A stretch of 64,000 nt of DNA, taken from positions 10,902,520 through 10,966,519 of the forward strand of contig NC_092460.1 in assembly GCF_047495875.1 (NCBI RefSeq), written 5' to 3'. The notes under the pieces were generated by a model. That model had not been told where the DNA came from, did no database searches, and was given only the letters and a program-made list of their open reading frames with translations. Origin of the DNA: Pithys albifrons albifrons. Its lineage: Eukaryota; Chordata; Aves; Passeriformes; Thamnophilidae. Shown here one piece after another: positions 12,061-26,000 of this stretch. The first letter of the stretch is position 1; every line of letters begins with the position of its first letter. The position numbers and the translations under genes are program-made.

Positions 12061-13719
12061 GTTTCGATAAAGATCACTTGGTGGACGAGCGGGCACACGC
12101 ACCAGTTTCATTCCATAATCACAGGCAGGAGCTGGGACAAGCCAGGCAGCAGAGGAACTTGCAGCTGCCTGGAGAAGTTGGGATGTCTGCGCTGGCAGAA
12201 TCCCTGAAATCGGATTTGGTAACTCCTACACAAAGCTCCCAGGGACACAGAGAGACTGCAGCATGCAGAGATCAGGGGCTGAAAGTGTCCAACCCTAGGA
12301 AAAAAGATTAACTCAGGGTGTGTGTTCCCCACATCTTCATTCTCTCTTTCCTCAGGTTTCTTATCAATATAATGCAAATAACTTCTTGACGTCATAGAGG
12401 GAAGCATATCCGAGGGGAGTCCAGTGCAGAGGGAGTTATTCTTGTGCTCATGTGTATGCAGGATCAGACCTTAGAGGGATTTGAAGAATGTAGGTCATAC
12501 AAAGAAGAATAAGGAAAGATTTATTTCCTTCTGTGTGGGAATATTTATGTAAGGCAGGGTTATTTGGCTACATTTTGGGGTAGAATTTTCTGACGTTAGC
12601 CTTATCTTCCTTTATTTTTGATATGTTTCTAATTTGAAAACCCAAAAGAAAACTTAAAAATATGGTAGCTTCTCCCTCTCCTTTTTGTCTTTGCCTTTTG
12701 TTTGAAAGCAACTAAAATACTGTTTAATTACAAAACAAAATTCTCCTGCCATAAATGACAGTATCCTTCAGAGGGTCTCAGTCTGCTTTGTGCTCTGCTC
12801 CCCTGGGATGTTCTGAGTTCTTTCAACTCAAGCATCTTCACTGGGAGCTGGGGATGTGCAGGATGTCCTAGAGCTAAAGCTGATCTGACATTAATGAGAG
12901 GCTGTCGTTTCATAATTGTGCTTTGTTGTCATTGCTTGTAGATTGCTGTCTTTGTGAGGAAATGCTGTAATTTTTTTATTTGCAGGTTTTAGGCTCATTC
13001 CTAACTGAAATGCTTCTCCCAGTTAATTTCACCATGTCAAACTGTGGCACTTGTAGTTCAATAGATGTAATAAAGGTCAAGTAGCTTCTGCACAGTTTAA
13101 ACAAGAACTCAAAATGAAGAGCAAAGTTCATGTTGCACTGGTAAGAGGGGAAAATAAAAGTTAAGTGCAGTCATTTACCTGGGATGCCTGGATGTCAGTA
13201 CCAAAAGACATTCTAGTAGTTGACTGTAGGGTATAAAACTGACATAGAACTGAAAGCCTTCATCCTTCCTCCCAATTATTGTCTATCTTGAGAAATCCAC
13301 TACCAGTGCTAATGAGTACATTTCCAGTATAATGTTACAAAAATCCATTCATGCCTGTGAGCTGAGAGGAGCTAACACCTAAGGGGGAAATTTTGCTGTT
13401 ATCATTGACTACTACTGTTGTCTAGAAGACAAATTGGTGAGATCCGAGGAACAGCCCATACCTAGAGGTGTCAAACAGAGAATGCCTATCTTAGCTGAAA
13501 GTGTGTATGAACAGTGATGTGAACAATAATTATTAACTTTAATTAGTTCCTAAACTATAGTAATGTAACTATATGATCCTTGAGGTCTCAGGCAAGGCTC
13601 AAGCTCCAGTCTGTCACTCTCACTGGGACACAGCGGACATCAGGTGTTTTGAAAAGTGACTGAGTTTGCTCTAGTGGCAGTTGACAAAGCACCCAGAGAA
13701 TAAACGGCCAACACTGTGA

Positions 13720-13930
13720 ATCATTCATTTTGGGGGAGGAGGGAAGAGCCAATGGCATGGCAGAAAGGGGGGAGGTGTGTCATCTGTACCACCTGCCCTC
13801 TCTGCTTGACAGCCCTGTTTGCAGAAGCCAGAGGACAGGCTGTCCTCTCTGAGATCACCCTAGAGTGGTGGTGCATTTGAACTACTGAGCATCCTGCGTG
13901 CCTGCACCTTCCTTGTACCGCCCACTCCTT
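13720..13930 (+). promoter_or_regulatory. Possible UROC1 proximal promoter
   Basis: A CCAAT box in GAGCCAATGG (13749-13753) lies about 220 bp upstream of the UROC1 ATG within a short G-rich stretch. No clear TATA box is visible. The assignment rests on position and one motif only. Confidence 0.25.
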
Positions 13931-13973
13931 GTACCTCTCCAGTTTGCCTTGTCCTCCTGGTGTTTCCTCAGCA

Positions 13974-14099
13974 ATGACCAGCTTGAAGGAAATCTGTCAT
14001 GGCCTTCCTCTAAACCCTTTGCCTGAAAACAAAGGTCGAAGAAAAGGAATACCCCATGCACCTGTGAGAACCCCCAATCTCACTGCTCAGGAGAAAAAG
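13974..14099 (+). CDS. UROC1: UROC1 exon 1 (residues 1-42)
   Basis: The ATG lies in CAGCAATGACC and is the first ATG of this frame; the longer open frame upstream begins with a non-ATG codon. It encodes the conserved N-terminus (LPLNPLPENKGR, PHAPVRTPNLT) and ends AAG|GTAACT in phase 0. Confidence 0.93.
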
Positions 14100-17000
14100 G
14101 TAACTTGGGGTTTCACAGGTCCTCACTTCTTTTCCTTTCAGATAAATGCAGTTTGGGACAGCAGACTTGCTAGTCTCAAAAGATTTTCTGAGTGTGCACC
14201 CAACTTTGTGGCAAATGTACTTCCTTGGTGTTATATAATTCAGTGTGTAGTGGGAAAAAGTACTGGATACTCTTCTGCTCACTTCCTTTCTTCCTCCTCC
14301 AGAATAAACAGGTTGCTATGAAAAAGATTTGCTGCACAAGCTTCCATGACTTTAAATGTCTAAACAAGAGACATTAGACTCCAGTGCTGTCAATCCAACA
14401 TTTTTCCCTAAAGATGAAATTCTGGATGCTCTTGCAAAACTACTGCATATGTATGGGAATGTGAGCTAACCCCTCCAATAAAATAAACATCATAGGTGAT
14501 GAATCAGCATCATGGTAGCAGCTAGACATATGTATATTTGCAAAAAATGATCTAAAGGTGATTTATTTTAACCAGTAGTCAGTCTGGGCATCCTGCAATT
14601 TAGGCAAGTTTGTAGGGAGTTAATTATTTCTCTTCAGTTGCGTAATTATTTTTCTGTCTCTTTTTCTTTGAATAGTCTATGCACACATTAAGTAACCATT
14701 GCATTACTTCATGTTCTAGATTTAAAAAAAAAATCAGCAGCAGAAAACAATAGTTAATGGGTGGAGATCCTTAGGAATTTGTGTGGGAGAGGATAAGATG
14801 GGTTCCTTAGTTTGAAAGGCTGTGCTTCATCACATGTAACAACACTTATACTGTGACATTGTGGTCAGAACACAGAAGCTCCTTCCCCACTAACAAGTTG
14901 TACACAGCTTCCTTGCCTTCGTGGGAGTTCCCCACTGGCATCAGCAGTCAAATTCTTTCTAAGCCCACTTCCACAAGCAGAAGAGAGTCTAGTCAAAGGG
15001 TAGAAAGAGGAACAGCTGTTAAGATATCCAATGAGGATTTACTTCACTGTCAGGAGCATTCATGGCTGAGACATCCTGGAACAGCTCAGACACATGGAAG
15101 TGTGGCTACCAAGTGTGCAGAGAGGGCTGTGGTGATGGTTTTGAAGATAAAGGAGTGGGAAGTGATCTTCAGTGCATGTCAGAACATTGCCAGTCATCTC
15201 TATTCTATTCCTTGCCTTTGCTAAATCACTTTTTTCCGGAAGCAGGAAGGAGTCCATGTTGCAGGAGAGGACAAGATATCTCCCAAAAGGAAGTCAAACT
15301 TTATTCTTTACCTGAGGATTGAAATTCCTTGTTCCCTATATAGAAATTGGAATACTTTCCTGCCTCCTTTAAATTTTGGAGAAAGATGGCAGTAAACTCA
15401 TTGCCTCCCTCCAGTCCACTGTGTCACATTCTCTCATATCTCCATCTTACCTCCTGCCTGTGATAAGAGGTCATACTAGCTGGGTTTTTATTAGACTGTT
15501 AAAGGTTTTAAAGCTTCCTTTCTGAATTATTTTACTTTAATCCTCCACCTTAAACTCTTAACAGGGTTAGAGGCTCCACTGGTATTTTTTTCATATCTGA
15601 AAAGTCAAATCACTTTTTTTAAGAGGTGTTCCATGCTTAGAAAACCATGTAGACAGAAAGGCTGTCTGTCTAAAAGGCTTTTTCAAGCCTTGGGACAGGC
15701 TTCCAGATTTTATTGACAGTGTGTAATGCTAAAGCATTTTATGAGACATGTCTTTATGTATGACACTGTGTTAATTTTCTAACTGAAATATTCAGAGGAA
15801 GTTTTGACAGAAGTGAAGTTAATAATGTTCTTCTGATTTCCTTGGGATTTGTCCCTCTATTCATATGCCTTCATTCCAGTTTTAGACCTTGTTACAATAA
15901 TAAACCTGAGCACTGCCAATGTTTTATTTTCTTGGGCCTCCTCTTGTGGTTATAATAGAAATCCTGCAAGTGAGATTTATAAAGAACTGTGTGTTTTGGG
16001 ACTTGCTGAAGAAGTGTCTGGTTCTTCCTATCATACTAACTTTAATCTTCTTGGATAAATCAAGCCATATCTCAGAACTGATTCTGATTATATGTTTCCT
16101 GAGTTCTTTTCCTTCAGCATTCTTTGCCTGAGGCCTGAAACAGCCACATCCTCTCTCTTTCCCTCCCTCCACAGCGCAGGAAACTCTAGCTTTCTGTTTC
16201 CCAGCATCTGTATCTTAATCTGAATATGCAACAAAGAAACTACCCTCAAAATTTATGTGTGATGTGTCCTTTGCAGAACAAGGATGTGGTATGCTCAGTA
16301 CTCACTGACATTCCAATAAAGCTGGAGCATCTTGGGAAGAATGTGCACTCCTCAGTGTTGCTCAGGATCAGAAAAAATGGAGCAATCCCTTTATGGATCT
16401 TACAGCCAAGTCACCTTACAGTCCCTCAGCTACCCAGCATGGTCTTCTGTCACCTGATTGCAGCATCACTTGTGTTTCTGTGGCAAGGCAGTTAGGTCAG
16501 TAACGGGCCTTGATGAGCCTTTCCTGATGTCTCCACCCAGAGCCTATGTCTCTGCTCATAGGCTTAGGGGCTCCATTTAAGCTCAGGCCTAGGACTTTAG
16601 TCTCAGCTATGCTTGAGGTGTCTCTGGCTCTATCACATGGTGTCCCTGTGGTCAGTCAGGGATTTTACTGCTCTGGTCTCCAACCTATGGGCTGACTGCC
16701 CACTCTGAGCTTCCCTGGTGATCTCTGGGCTATAGTTCTCTATGGTAACCATCACCAGATATGGTCCTGTCTTGCAGTCCTAGCTTGGTCTTGGACCTGC
16801 ACATCACCCTGTTTTTGCCTGATGATCTGGACTCCTGGTGGAACCTGGCTGCCATCCCTGGACTGTCCTGCTCGCCTCCCTCAGGTAGTCTGAGGTTGGA
16901 ACCTGGCTGGTGAGGTGCCTGTTCTGCTGGGCTCCCAATCCTTTAGGGAGCATCTTTGCTGCTTAGTGACATCCTCCAATGATGAACTGAAAGCCAGAGC

Positions 17001-20000
17001 CTGGGAGGTCACTCAGCACCTGAAGTTGTTCTTCTACTTTCTGGCGAAGAAGTGGGATGTTTGACCTTTGTGGTTCCTTTACACATCCAGAAATGAGGCC
17101 AAGTTTAAAAGTTTATATGTACTTTGGGAAGATCAACATATTAGCTCCTGTTTTGGAACATCTGGGTGATAAAGAATTTGGTTAAACTTTCACAGTTCAT
17201 AGGGCATTTACAGCAATGGACAGTCAGGAATCTCCATGTTTACTTTCCAACTGAGCTAACTGAAACTGGGACTTATCAGAAGGAATAATAAATGAAAGAA
17301 TCTTGCCTGCTGTTTAGAGAATAGTGCTACCGAAGATTTGGATCCTGGTTGTCATCAGCCAGAAGATGGCAGGTGGGAGGGAAGCACCATCTCTACTAGA
17401 AAAGGGGTTAAGAAGGAAATTGTTGTAGAGTTAAGCTCATCACTTTCTCTCCTCCTGCTTTCCTTTCCCTCAGTAAACAAGAAGGCTGCAAACCTTAATG
17501 TCTGCATGTCTCAAGAGTCTTAAATTGGAAGTCCTGATCATCGTCTTAGAAAGTGGAAATAAATTACACTCCTTCTGAAGATGCACTGGCGCTTCAACGA
17601 ACACTAAATAACAAAGAGCCTCATTTACTTGATTTCTCAAGACAATCCACCCCCCCAAATATATTTACTACTGATCGATTGGAGCAGGATTTCATAGGTT
17701 GTTTTGACTATATTTTGTTGACATTGAGAGGTCTAAATATTGATTAAATAGCAACAGAATCGTGGTTTACTATATAAATGCCAGGGAATACAAAAAAAGA
17801 CACCCTAATAGTGACTAGAGCTTAAACACAAGAACCAAATGTTAGGACCAGCTGGCAGATCTAAGAGGAAGACTTGGCATCTGGTGCTTACATTGCACTG
17901 AACTGAATTAAATCAGTAACTCATAAAATTCAGAGCAGGGGTTTTTTTAATGGCCCATAAGGCTCAGGAGTATAACTGCCATTATTATTTTTTAAGACAC
18001 CAATGAACTCTGGACCTGGTTTTCCAGAGGTACTGAGCATGTGCAGCTTATGATTCTGTGAGTGAAAGTTATGAATAGGAAGGACACCTAAATATCAAAT
18101 GCACAATAATATTCAGAATGTAATGTTCAGTTATAGGTAAATCAATCCTACTTAAATAGTAGAATAACGGTTTTTATGGTGCTTTAATGAAATGTATTGT
18201 CCTTGCACAAAAGCGTAATGATCAGACTATTTGAATTTGCTCCTTGAGTGCCTTTCTCAGGTTATTCAGTTTATGACTCAATAATGAATATGTAAAATTA
18301 TTCCCAATGCACATGGTAATTGCCCTTTCATAAAGCAGTCAGGCTTCACCTTTTTGAGTGGCCCAGCTCTTTTATTGAGAGACTGTTTCAGAATGACTTA
18401 CATTTAAATTCTTCTCATTCCAAGATTACATTTTTTACAGGTAATTCACAGCTATTTATTCCTTTTCTAGCATTTCCCTCAAGCTTCTTCCTGCTTTGAC
18501 ATTTATCTTGCAGTGCCACAGCAGTCAAATGTCACCTTTATTCAGTTAAGTTAAACAGTCCATAGTCTTAGTCCTCTTTTATGAGATCTCTATTGTCTGT
18601 GCAAGGTGCCTTTCCCATCCTTCATGTGACATTCAAGTTCATGTTTCATTTATGTTTGCATCATCAAAATTCAGGCTTCTGATAGTGTTTAACACTAATA
18701 AGATAGAGGTTCAGTCTAACTGAATTTATTTGAAAATCTTACCAGATTTTTCTTGCTTTTATTTTTAGGGTGAAGAAACATATTTGCCTATCAGTTTCAT
18801 TTTATTACAAATAATATATTGATCAAATATTGTGGGTGATCCTTGCCACATTGGAAACAAAAAAAACATCCTTATAGTTCTCTGCAGTTCTCAAGGCAGA
18901 CAAAATACCAGTGCTTGACTCTTGATTTTGTTATTGTAAGAGGTGCAGGTGATTTTATTTGTACTTTATAAATTTCTAAGATTTAGATCCCACTGTGGTG
19001 GCTGCTCACATGAGATTGACTTTGGAAATCCCTGTGCATTTTGTCATGGTGTGGATGTAGCAGGGATTTTTTGTATATTAGTAACATGCCCTTGAGAAAT
19101 CTGACTGAACAAGAATAAAGTGGTATAGACGATGGAATTTGCATTTTCTCATCTGGTAAATAGGTTTATTTCTCCCTGTCATTCCCTGTGTGGATTGGCA
19201 AATCTAATTTGTAGGGGTTTACTGGTCTTATCCTCAGCTGGTGTAAATCAGCATAACTTCACTGATCTGTGAAGATGAATGCCTGCTCAGTAGCAAGTGT
19301 GCCAACAAAAACCTCTCTTAGTATGAGGCATTTTAGATTTAGAGATATTGTTCTTTCAGGGTGCTCTAAGGTATCTGAGCCCAGTGTACTTGAATTAAGA
19401 GGCTGGAGGGCTTTAGCCACAAGAGCCAAAGCACAGTCAGGTTGAATGAGGAGTTTTAACTACTGAGCTGAGGGCCTTATAGAGCTTTCCAAGACTGCTT
19501 ACCAGGGTGGATGGTTATGATACCTAGACTGGGTGGTTCTAGATGTCTGTACTGCAGCCCACTCCTTCACTCCCTCCAGAAGACACTTGCTTCCATAACT
19601 GAGGTGCAAACAACAGGTGTCACAAATATGGCTTATCTGTGCTCTACTCATCCCTCTCAAAAACTGAGCTGTTATCAGATTTGGATGCAAACTTTGATTC
19701 CTTTCCATCCTTTCCATGGCTGTTAAAATCAGCCCAATGACGATATGAAATTCCATATAATTTGTGAATCTTTCCAACTTAAAGTCATTTGGATAGTGCC
19801 ACTATTTGTCAGGGAACTTACAAGATCTTTGCATGAAACAGTCTATTTAAAGGGTTGTTCTCATGATGGTTTTAATCAAATGAAACACAGAATAAAGACA
19901 TGACTTAACAGACTGTTACTAAAGATACTGATTTATTTATGGTTTCTTTCATCCAAAAGGACATACTGTACTTTGAAAACCATGGCTAATGTCTTTGAAG

Positions 20001-23000
20001 GCAATAAGGAGTATAAGTCACGTAGTATCATCTGCAGAATTTAATTAAGTGCCTAGTAATCACATTAGCTAATTTGGGAGTGATACATGTAGCATCAATA
20101 AAATAATGTAAATCACCACTGCAATACATTAGGATGCTAAATGGAGTGAATCTTCCACAAAACGTAGCCCAAGAGCATCTTCATCTGGGAGCATGTCACA
20201 GGAATCCAGGCTTAGATCCCTTTTGAATAAAAGTACAGTAGGGTAGGCTTAGATCCCTTTTGAATAAAAGTACAGTAGGGTCTTCAGTGTCTCACCTCAA
20301 AGGATCTCTGAAGAATGATTTCCGTGATAATTCAGTGCTCCCTAGCACTGTGAGAGGGAATTCATCCTTCTGATGAATGGATATGGATAGGACTGAGCAC
20401 TTACCAGTTCTCCCAGCTTTCTCCTTGCAGATTTGGGGAGACAGGTGGGAAGAAGATGGTTACATGTTTTCAGCAGTTGAATCTACATGGAAAGATGCAG
20501 GTTGAAACACTTCAGTAGGAAAGCTCCCCTGGTGGGAGCTGGGCCTTTGAATTGCATTGTCCTTGCAATGGCTTAGGCAGGTTTCCAGCTGAGTCTGATT
20601 AAAGTTCAGGACCACCCATTACCTCCTTTTCTCTTTTATTTTTTTTCTTGGCAGCTGGCTTTGCGCAATGCCTTGCGTTATTTCCCACCTGAAATACAAA
20701 AGAAGTTGGCACCAGAATTTGCTGAAGAACTCCGGCTTTATGGTCACATCTACATGTACAGATTCTTCCCAGATATTGAGATGAGGTAAGCACTGGCTAG
20801 TTCACATTGTATTTGGCTGCCATTTGCTTACCTGACCTTTAAATAGTGGTATTGCTGTGTCCTAATTTACCTCTTGTAGAAGTCATGTCATAAGATACTA
20901 ACGCAGCTCATCTGATAATTCCCATGTTCTGTGTATCACAGTGGTTTCACTTCCAGGGAAGGCTTCTAGGTGTTTTGGAATGCTCCAAGGGACTGGTAGG
21001 GGAATAGTGTGTATCCTGGGTAGGCTGTGACTGGGCCAGGGCAGCCTCACTGCTGGAAAGCTCAGCACCACTCAATGCAGGGAAGGGACTGAGCGAGGTT
21101 ATGTGCTTGGTAATGACAGATTTACCACACACAGGGATCTCAAAGGCTCTGCCCCATGGCAAGTCTGAGTTTCTAGAGGCCAGCCATTACTCAAGAGACC
21201 TGCAATTACAACCTTGATAGAAAATTTGCAGTAGTCCTGAGCTGCTCCAAGTCAAGTCTCAACTGAACCAAGAGGCAAGACCAGATGAATTAATGGAGAC
21301 CTGCTGTGAGTGCCTGGTTGAGTTATCTGTGCTCTTGAAGCAGAGCAGGTTTTCTCAGCTTAAAAGAAAGACAGTACGTGATTTTCCACTGGAACCTGTA
21401 TGTCACTCTGGTTTATATATGCTGTGCCTGTTGGTCTTGGACCATCACTTCATTCTAGGTCTGCTGGGGCTAATGTTTGTGAAGCAGAACAGTTTTAGTG
21501 AGGGCTGTCAGGGGCTAGCTGCTTTTTTTAGACTGTTTGATTCCTTTTTGCATCAGCAGAAGCCTGGTTACTGTCCATACAGAAACCTGAATAAAGCAAC
21601 TGGAAAGCACTCTGATTCCCAGAGATTTTCACTGTTTCTACATTGTCTGTTTTGGCCTTGGGTCAGATGCTGCAGAATTCAGCTAAGGGCAGGACAATTG
21701 GAAGACTCTCTGAAAGACACTGCAGAGCTGCACTTAGGACCCTAACACTAAACTACAGGTGATAACACCTTCCAAGCTGGCTTGGATGAGACAGTCCAGC
21801 AGCTAGTTTCCAATAATGGTGTCAGTGATTCTTTGATAGCTTCAAGTATTTTTGATTTGTGACCATTTCAGTGAGCATTTTCTTACAGGTTATTGCAGTC
21901 TCAGAATAAGAAAATGCCTTTTGTTCTCTGTAATGTGATAATATCTGATTTTTGCTGTGTATGTCCCAGGGAGCACAGTTGCATTTTACAGCCATATGCC
22001 CATGCCAGCACACTCAACTGATACTTGCAAGTCCGATTTCTTATGATTTGAGGAATATTATCTGCGAATATTTCCTTTTGATGAATTGGTTTTGTTCCAC
22101 AGAAATCCTGGAGAGTGGATGTCCAATTTTTTTTTGTAGCTGGTACTCTTTAATTAGGCAGTTAAATGCCTCCCTGACATCCGATCCCGTCAGATCTCGG
22201 AAGCTAAGCAGGGTCAGCCCCGGATTAGTACTTGGATGGGAGACCTCCTGGGAAATGCCGGGTGCTGTAGGTTCTAGTCCTGAGGACTTCACTGGCACCA
22301 TCCAAGCTTGCTCGGCCGTGGCAGATGAACCTCAGGACTGAAACGGTGGGGCCAGTTCTGCGCACACTGAGCCTCACCTAAAATCCACTGTGCAGGCTGG
22401 AAGGGCACACCCACGTGGGAAGAGCCCTTCCCAAATCTTTGTTCGTGAATCTGAGCCACACACACTCTTTAATTGAACCTTTCCAGTGTAACTGTCTTCC
22501 CTGTACAAAGTAAGGACCCAGCCACTGAAGATCTGTGGCCCAAAAAGGAAAGATTATTTAGAATCCATGAATAATGATCCTATGCATTTTAGGAATTTCT
22601 AACATCTGTAATGGTGGTGGTGTTTACAGCAAAGGAAAGAGTAAAACTCTTGATGCGTGGTTATACTTGCTTTTGGTACCACACCTTAGAGCCCTCAGCA
22701 CAGCTGTGCTAAGATCTGTGCAAACACAGCAAAGGAACAGTCCCTGCCCTAAACAGCTACAGTATAAATTCAAAAGTAGAAGTTTTAGAGCAATTTGTTA
22801 TGTCAAACAGATGGTGGAGGATAACAATGAGATGGTTGCAGTACATTAGTGCCAGGAAACCTGACTAGGAATATCTTTGTGAGTGTTTCCCATACCTCAC
22901 CTCTCAAGTTCCTAGATGAAGTGCATCTTAGTAAAAAGGCCCATATTTCTCCTAACTACTTCAGGTTTTTTAGAACCTCTTGGGGCCTGAAACTCAGACC

Positions 23001-26000
23001 AAGTGGTTTTTTTCTTAGATAATATCTTAAACAAGGCTTGATGAGCCTGAAGGCAACTTCCATGGATGCTGTTTTCCTTAGCTGCTTGGCCTGGCAACTT
23101 GTTGAAGGCCAGTGCCACCATCCCACTCAAAAAAAAAAGTCCAGTTAAAAAGCCATGAAAGTTTGTGTCCACCATATTTATCAATTGTTATTAACCAATT
23201 CAGCAGGTGATAAACTGAATACAATTTATTGTTTTTTATTAGTTCTGATAATAGTTAAAACCTTATTTGCCTGTTTAGGTATATATGTAATTCCAGATCT
23301 GCACTTTCTGTTGGTTTTTTTCCTTTCCCTCCTGAATAAAAGCCTGCAACTTAAACAAGTTTGAGTACCCATGGTATGCAGGGATATATCTGTGGGGTGT
23401 GTTGTTCTGGTTGTTGCTGTGTGTTGGAATGTTTCTCCTAAATTTCCGTGACCACCCTTTCAGAGCATACCCCATAGGAGAATACCCTTGCAAGACCAAA
23501 TCAGCTGCTGCCATTATGTTGATGATCATGAATAATCTGGACCCCTCAGTGGCTCAGGTAAGGTGCAGTGAAAGGGAACTGTATTCACAGATTAACTGCA
23601 AATCTGGAAGATACTTCCCTGTGTGTGCTCTCCCACAAATACTGAAAAATTCAGACATGCAGGAGCTTGGTCACTGCCTGAGACATAGATAGGGCTCAGC
23701 TCTGCTTCTACAGCTTATGTTGAAAAATTATTGCTGATGCTTCCTGTGTCTTTGGAAGCTCATCCCCCAGGGACAGATGGGGGATCACAGGACCAAAGAC
23801 CATCCCTAGAAGCACCATTCAGTATAAGGCATCTTGTTGCAAATGTCAGATGTGCCCTCCTGGTCTTGGACTCTTCCAGCTATGAATGCCAGTGGCAACC
23901 AAACCATGAGCTCACATATTTCCTCTTTAAGTGAGTTTACCAGGATGGTTGTAATCAGGGAATCACTTTGTAGCATTCTGCATCCAAGATACCATTGTTA
24001 GCGTAACAAATAATTTTGAAAAATAATATTAATTTTTTCTTAATTTATGATGCTACTTTCTGATTTCAAGAACCTAGAGAGTTTTGATGCAATAAATAAG
24101 GTCTAAAAAAGATTTATTGCTGAGATTACAAAAATAGCTCAGAGATACAGTGAAAGTTTCAGAAAAGTGCTTGCCTGATTGTTAAATTTTCTTTTTCAGT
24201 TTCCTCAGGAGCTTGTCACTTATGGAGGAAATGGGCAGGCCTTCAGCAACTGGGCGCAGGTAGGACATTGTTGTTTGTGCAACTTGTTTCATGAAACAAG
24301 TTTCACCCTCCTCCACACACATTCTGCTTAAGCAGTTCGGGATAGTTCTTGGCAGTCATTGCCTCAAAATACTCCAAAACATCCTGTTTGGAGAAAGGAA
24401 TGCTCAGTTATGAACTGCATAGACAGAGTGAGCTTTTTTTGGTGAGGGAGTACAGACAGCCCAACAGAAATACTAAACATCATACTATGCCCATGCCAAG
24501 CTGTGTATGAAGATATAAAGATCAGTTCTTTGTCTTTCTTTGATGCATATGTATGTGACTGTGTATTCTCCACAGATAATACTAGAGTCTAAAACTAAAA
24601 AATGTCTTATGTTTGTGGTACTTTTGCAAGTTTTTTCACAAGGAGCGGAATAAAAATCAGTCTTTAATTTAAGGAAGTGCAATTCTCAGTCTTTTTCTGA
24701 GTAAATCAGATTAGCTGCAAATATTTGTGGTAGCTGACCAGTTCCTGGTGCACTTTACTATGAACCCTGATCTTCCAACAAAAATGGCAGGTGGGTAAAA
24801 GCCTCTCTAAGATCAAAGCTAGGATGTTGTGGTTGTATAATTTCTGTTCTCCTTCTCAATAAAAAGGTCAATAAATATACTCACTTTAATCTGCAAAATA
24901 CATGTAGGAAACATTTTGGGGAGATCTTTGGAATCAACAACATATTTAGAATTATATTTTTGTGGGCCAAATTTATTGTCTTAAAAATGTGCTCTGGGTC
25001 TGAATGCTGTGTGTGGTGGCAGGAGGAACACTGGATGAAAAATGAGTGTGTGTGGGCAGGCAGAGATGTGGTTTTTGTGAATGCCAAACCCACATCATGC
25101 CTCCAGCCTCTGGGTGCCCCAAGGCCACAGAGTGGGGGACAGGTGGAAATGCACCTTTGAGTTTTGCAATGGAGATCAGAAACAGCACATGTAGAAAGGT
25201 ACATCACACTGTGGAGGGCACCATCCCTCCTGGAGAATGGGAATGATGTGTAAATGAAGTTCCTAATTAGGGTAGAGGAATGGATTCCTCACTGTAGCAG
25301 GGGACTGAGGGACTTGGGGTTTCTTCCCAGTTGGGGATTTTTCATTTGTGATTAAAAGAAAATTCATACTTCAGTTTCCTAATCTGGTAAATAGAAGTTA
25401 AATGGAATCTTAGACAGATTTTGAGGCAAAACTGTTCTTTTTAAAAAGAAAGGTATGGTGCCAATGCACACAGTTTCTTTATTCTGTATATTAATTAGTA
25501 AATGCCAGTTAAACATTGCCTGTTAATTACATGAGTGTTGTTGCATTTCTGAGATGAACAGTGCCAGCAGTTTAAATAGTGGCCCTTACTAGCCTTACAT
25601 TCCTTAGGCAGATGCTGGGCTGCAAGGTGAGGTCGAAGTGCTGCCAAAGTCAGAAATACTCTCTTTTCTCATGTTCTCATCCAAGCCAGACCTCTGACCT
25701 GCAGTTGTTTCACAGCAGAACAAACAAAACATTTTTGGTTTTGCTTGCTTAGAGTAGAAATCCCATGAATGATTCAGTTACCACAGAACATTTTATTCTC
25801 TTTGTAGCTTGAAAACAGCATGTTTTTAAAAAAAACCTGTTATTGCAGAATTCCTAGTGAAAAGGTTCAGTTTGGTTTATATCATCCATGCAGACTTGTG
25901 CTTTCCTCTGGATAATTTCAAATGAGAGAACTAACTATGTCCAGAGCTAATTTTACAAGCCTGCAGACAGCAGGCCTGCTCTTCAAGCTAGGAAAGGCTT

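Larger units (their letters stand above)
10588..13973. other. Divergent intergenic region between netrin-like gene and UROC1
   Basis: This 3.4 kb separates the two start codons. It contains the CpG-rich island (10860-12060) and short simple repeats: AATA units near 10820, TTTTA units near 11285 and GT-rich sequence near 11905. The open frames in the GC-rich part overlap one another on both strands, lack recognisable domains and are best read as compositional. Untranslated first exons of either gene may lie here but cannot be placed from the sequence alone. Confidence 0.6.
14100..20654. other. UROC1 intron 1
   Basis: The intron is 6.6 kb. It holds a C/T-rich, repeat-like stretch at 16500-16960 and a perfect 37-bp tandem duplication at 20208-20281. 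Short open frames here lack homology or domains. No other coding or RNA gene is recognised. Confidence 0.6.
20786..23463. other. UROC1 intron 2
   Basis: The intron is 2.7 kb and contains the 5S-derived retroposon at 22156-22463. A 150-codon open frame at 21293-21745 has no recognisable domain and is taken as chance. Confidence 0.6.

Noticed and set aside
11244..12311. Several 60-155 codon open frames in the CpG-rich island, both strands
   Set aside because: They overlap one another in different frames, are low in complexity and show no domain or conservation signal; GC-rich DNA produces them by chance.
13929..13973. Upstream extension of UROC1
   Set aside because: It would start at a non-ATG codon; ATG 13974 gives the known vertebrate N-terminus and the exact expected length.
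20225..20267. AATAAA motifs in the 37-bp duplication as poly(A) signals
   Set aside because: They lie inside UROC1 intron 1 with no transcript end expected; the match comes from AT-rich sequence.
21293..21745. 150-codon open frame in UROC1 intron 2
   Set aside because: No recognisable family, within an intron, and of a length expected by chance in 64 kb.
22158..22271. Functional 5S rRNA gene
   Set aside because: The 5' end is diverged, there is no T-run terminator, and the sequence is fused to an unrelated body within a target-site duplication.
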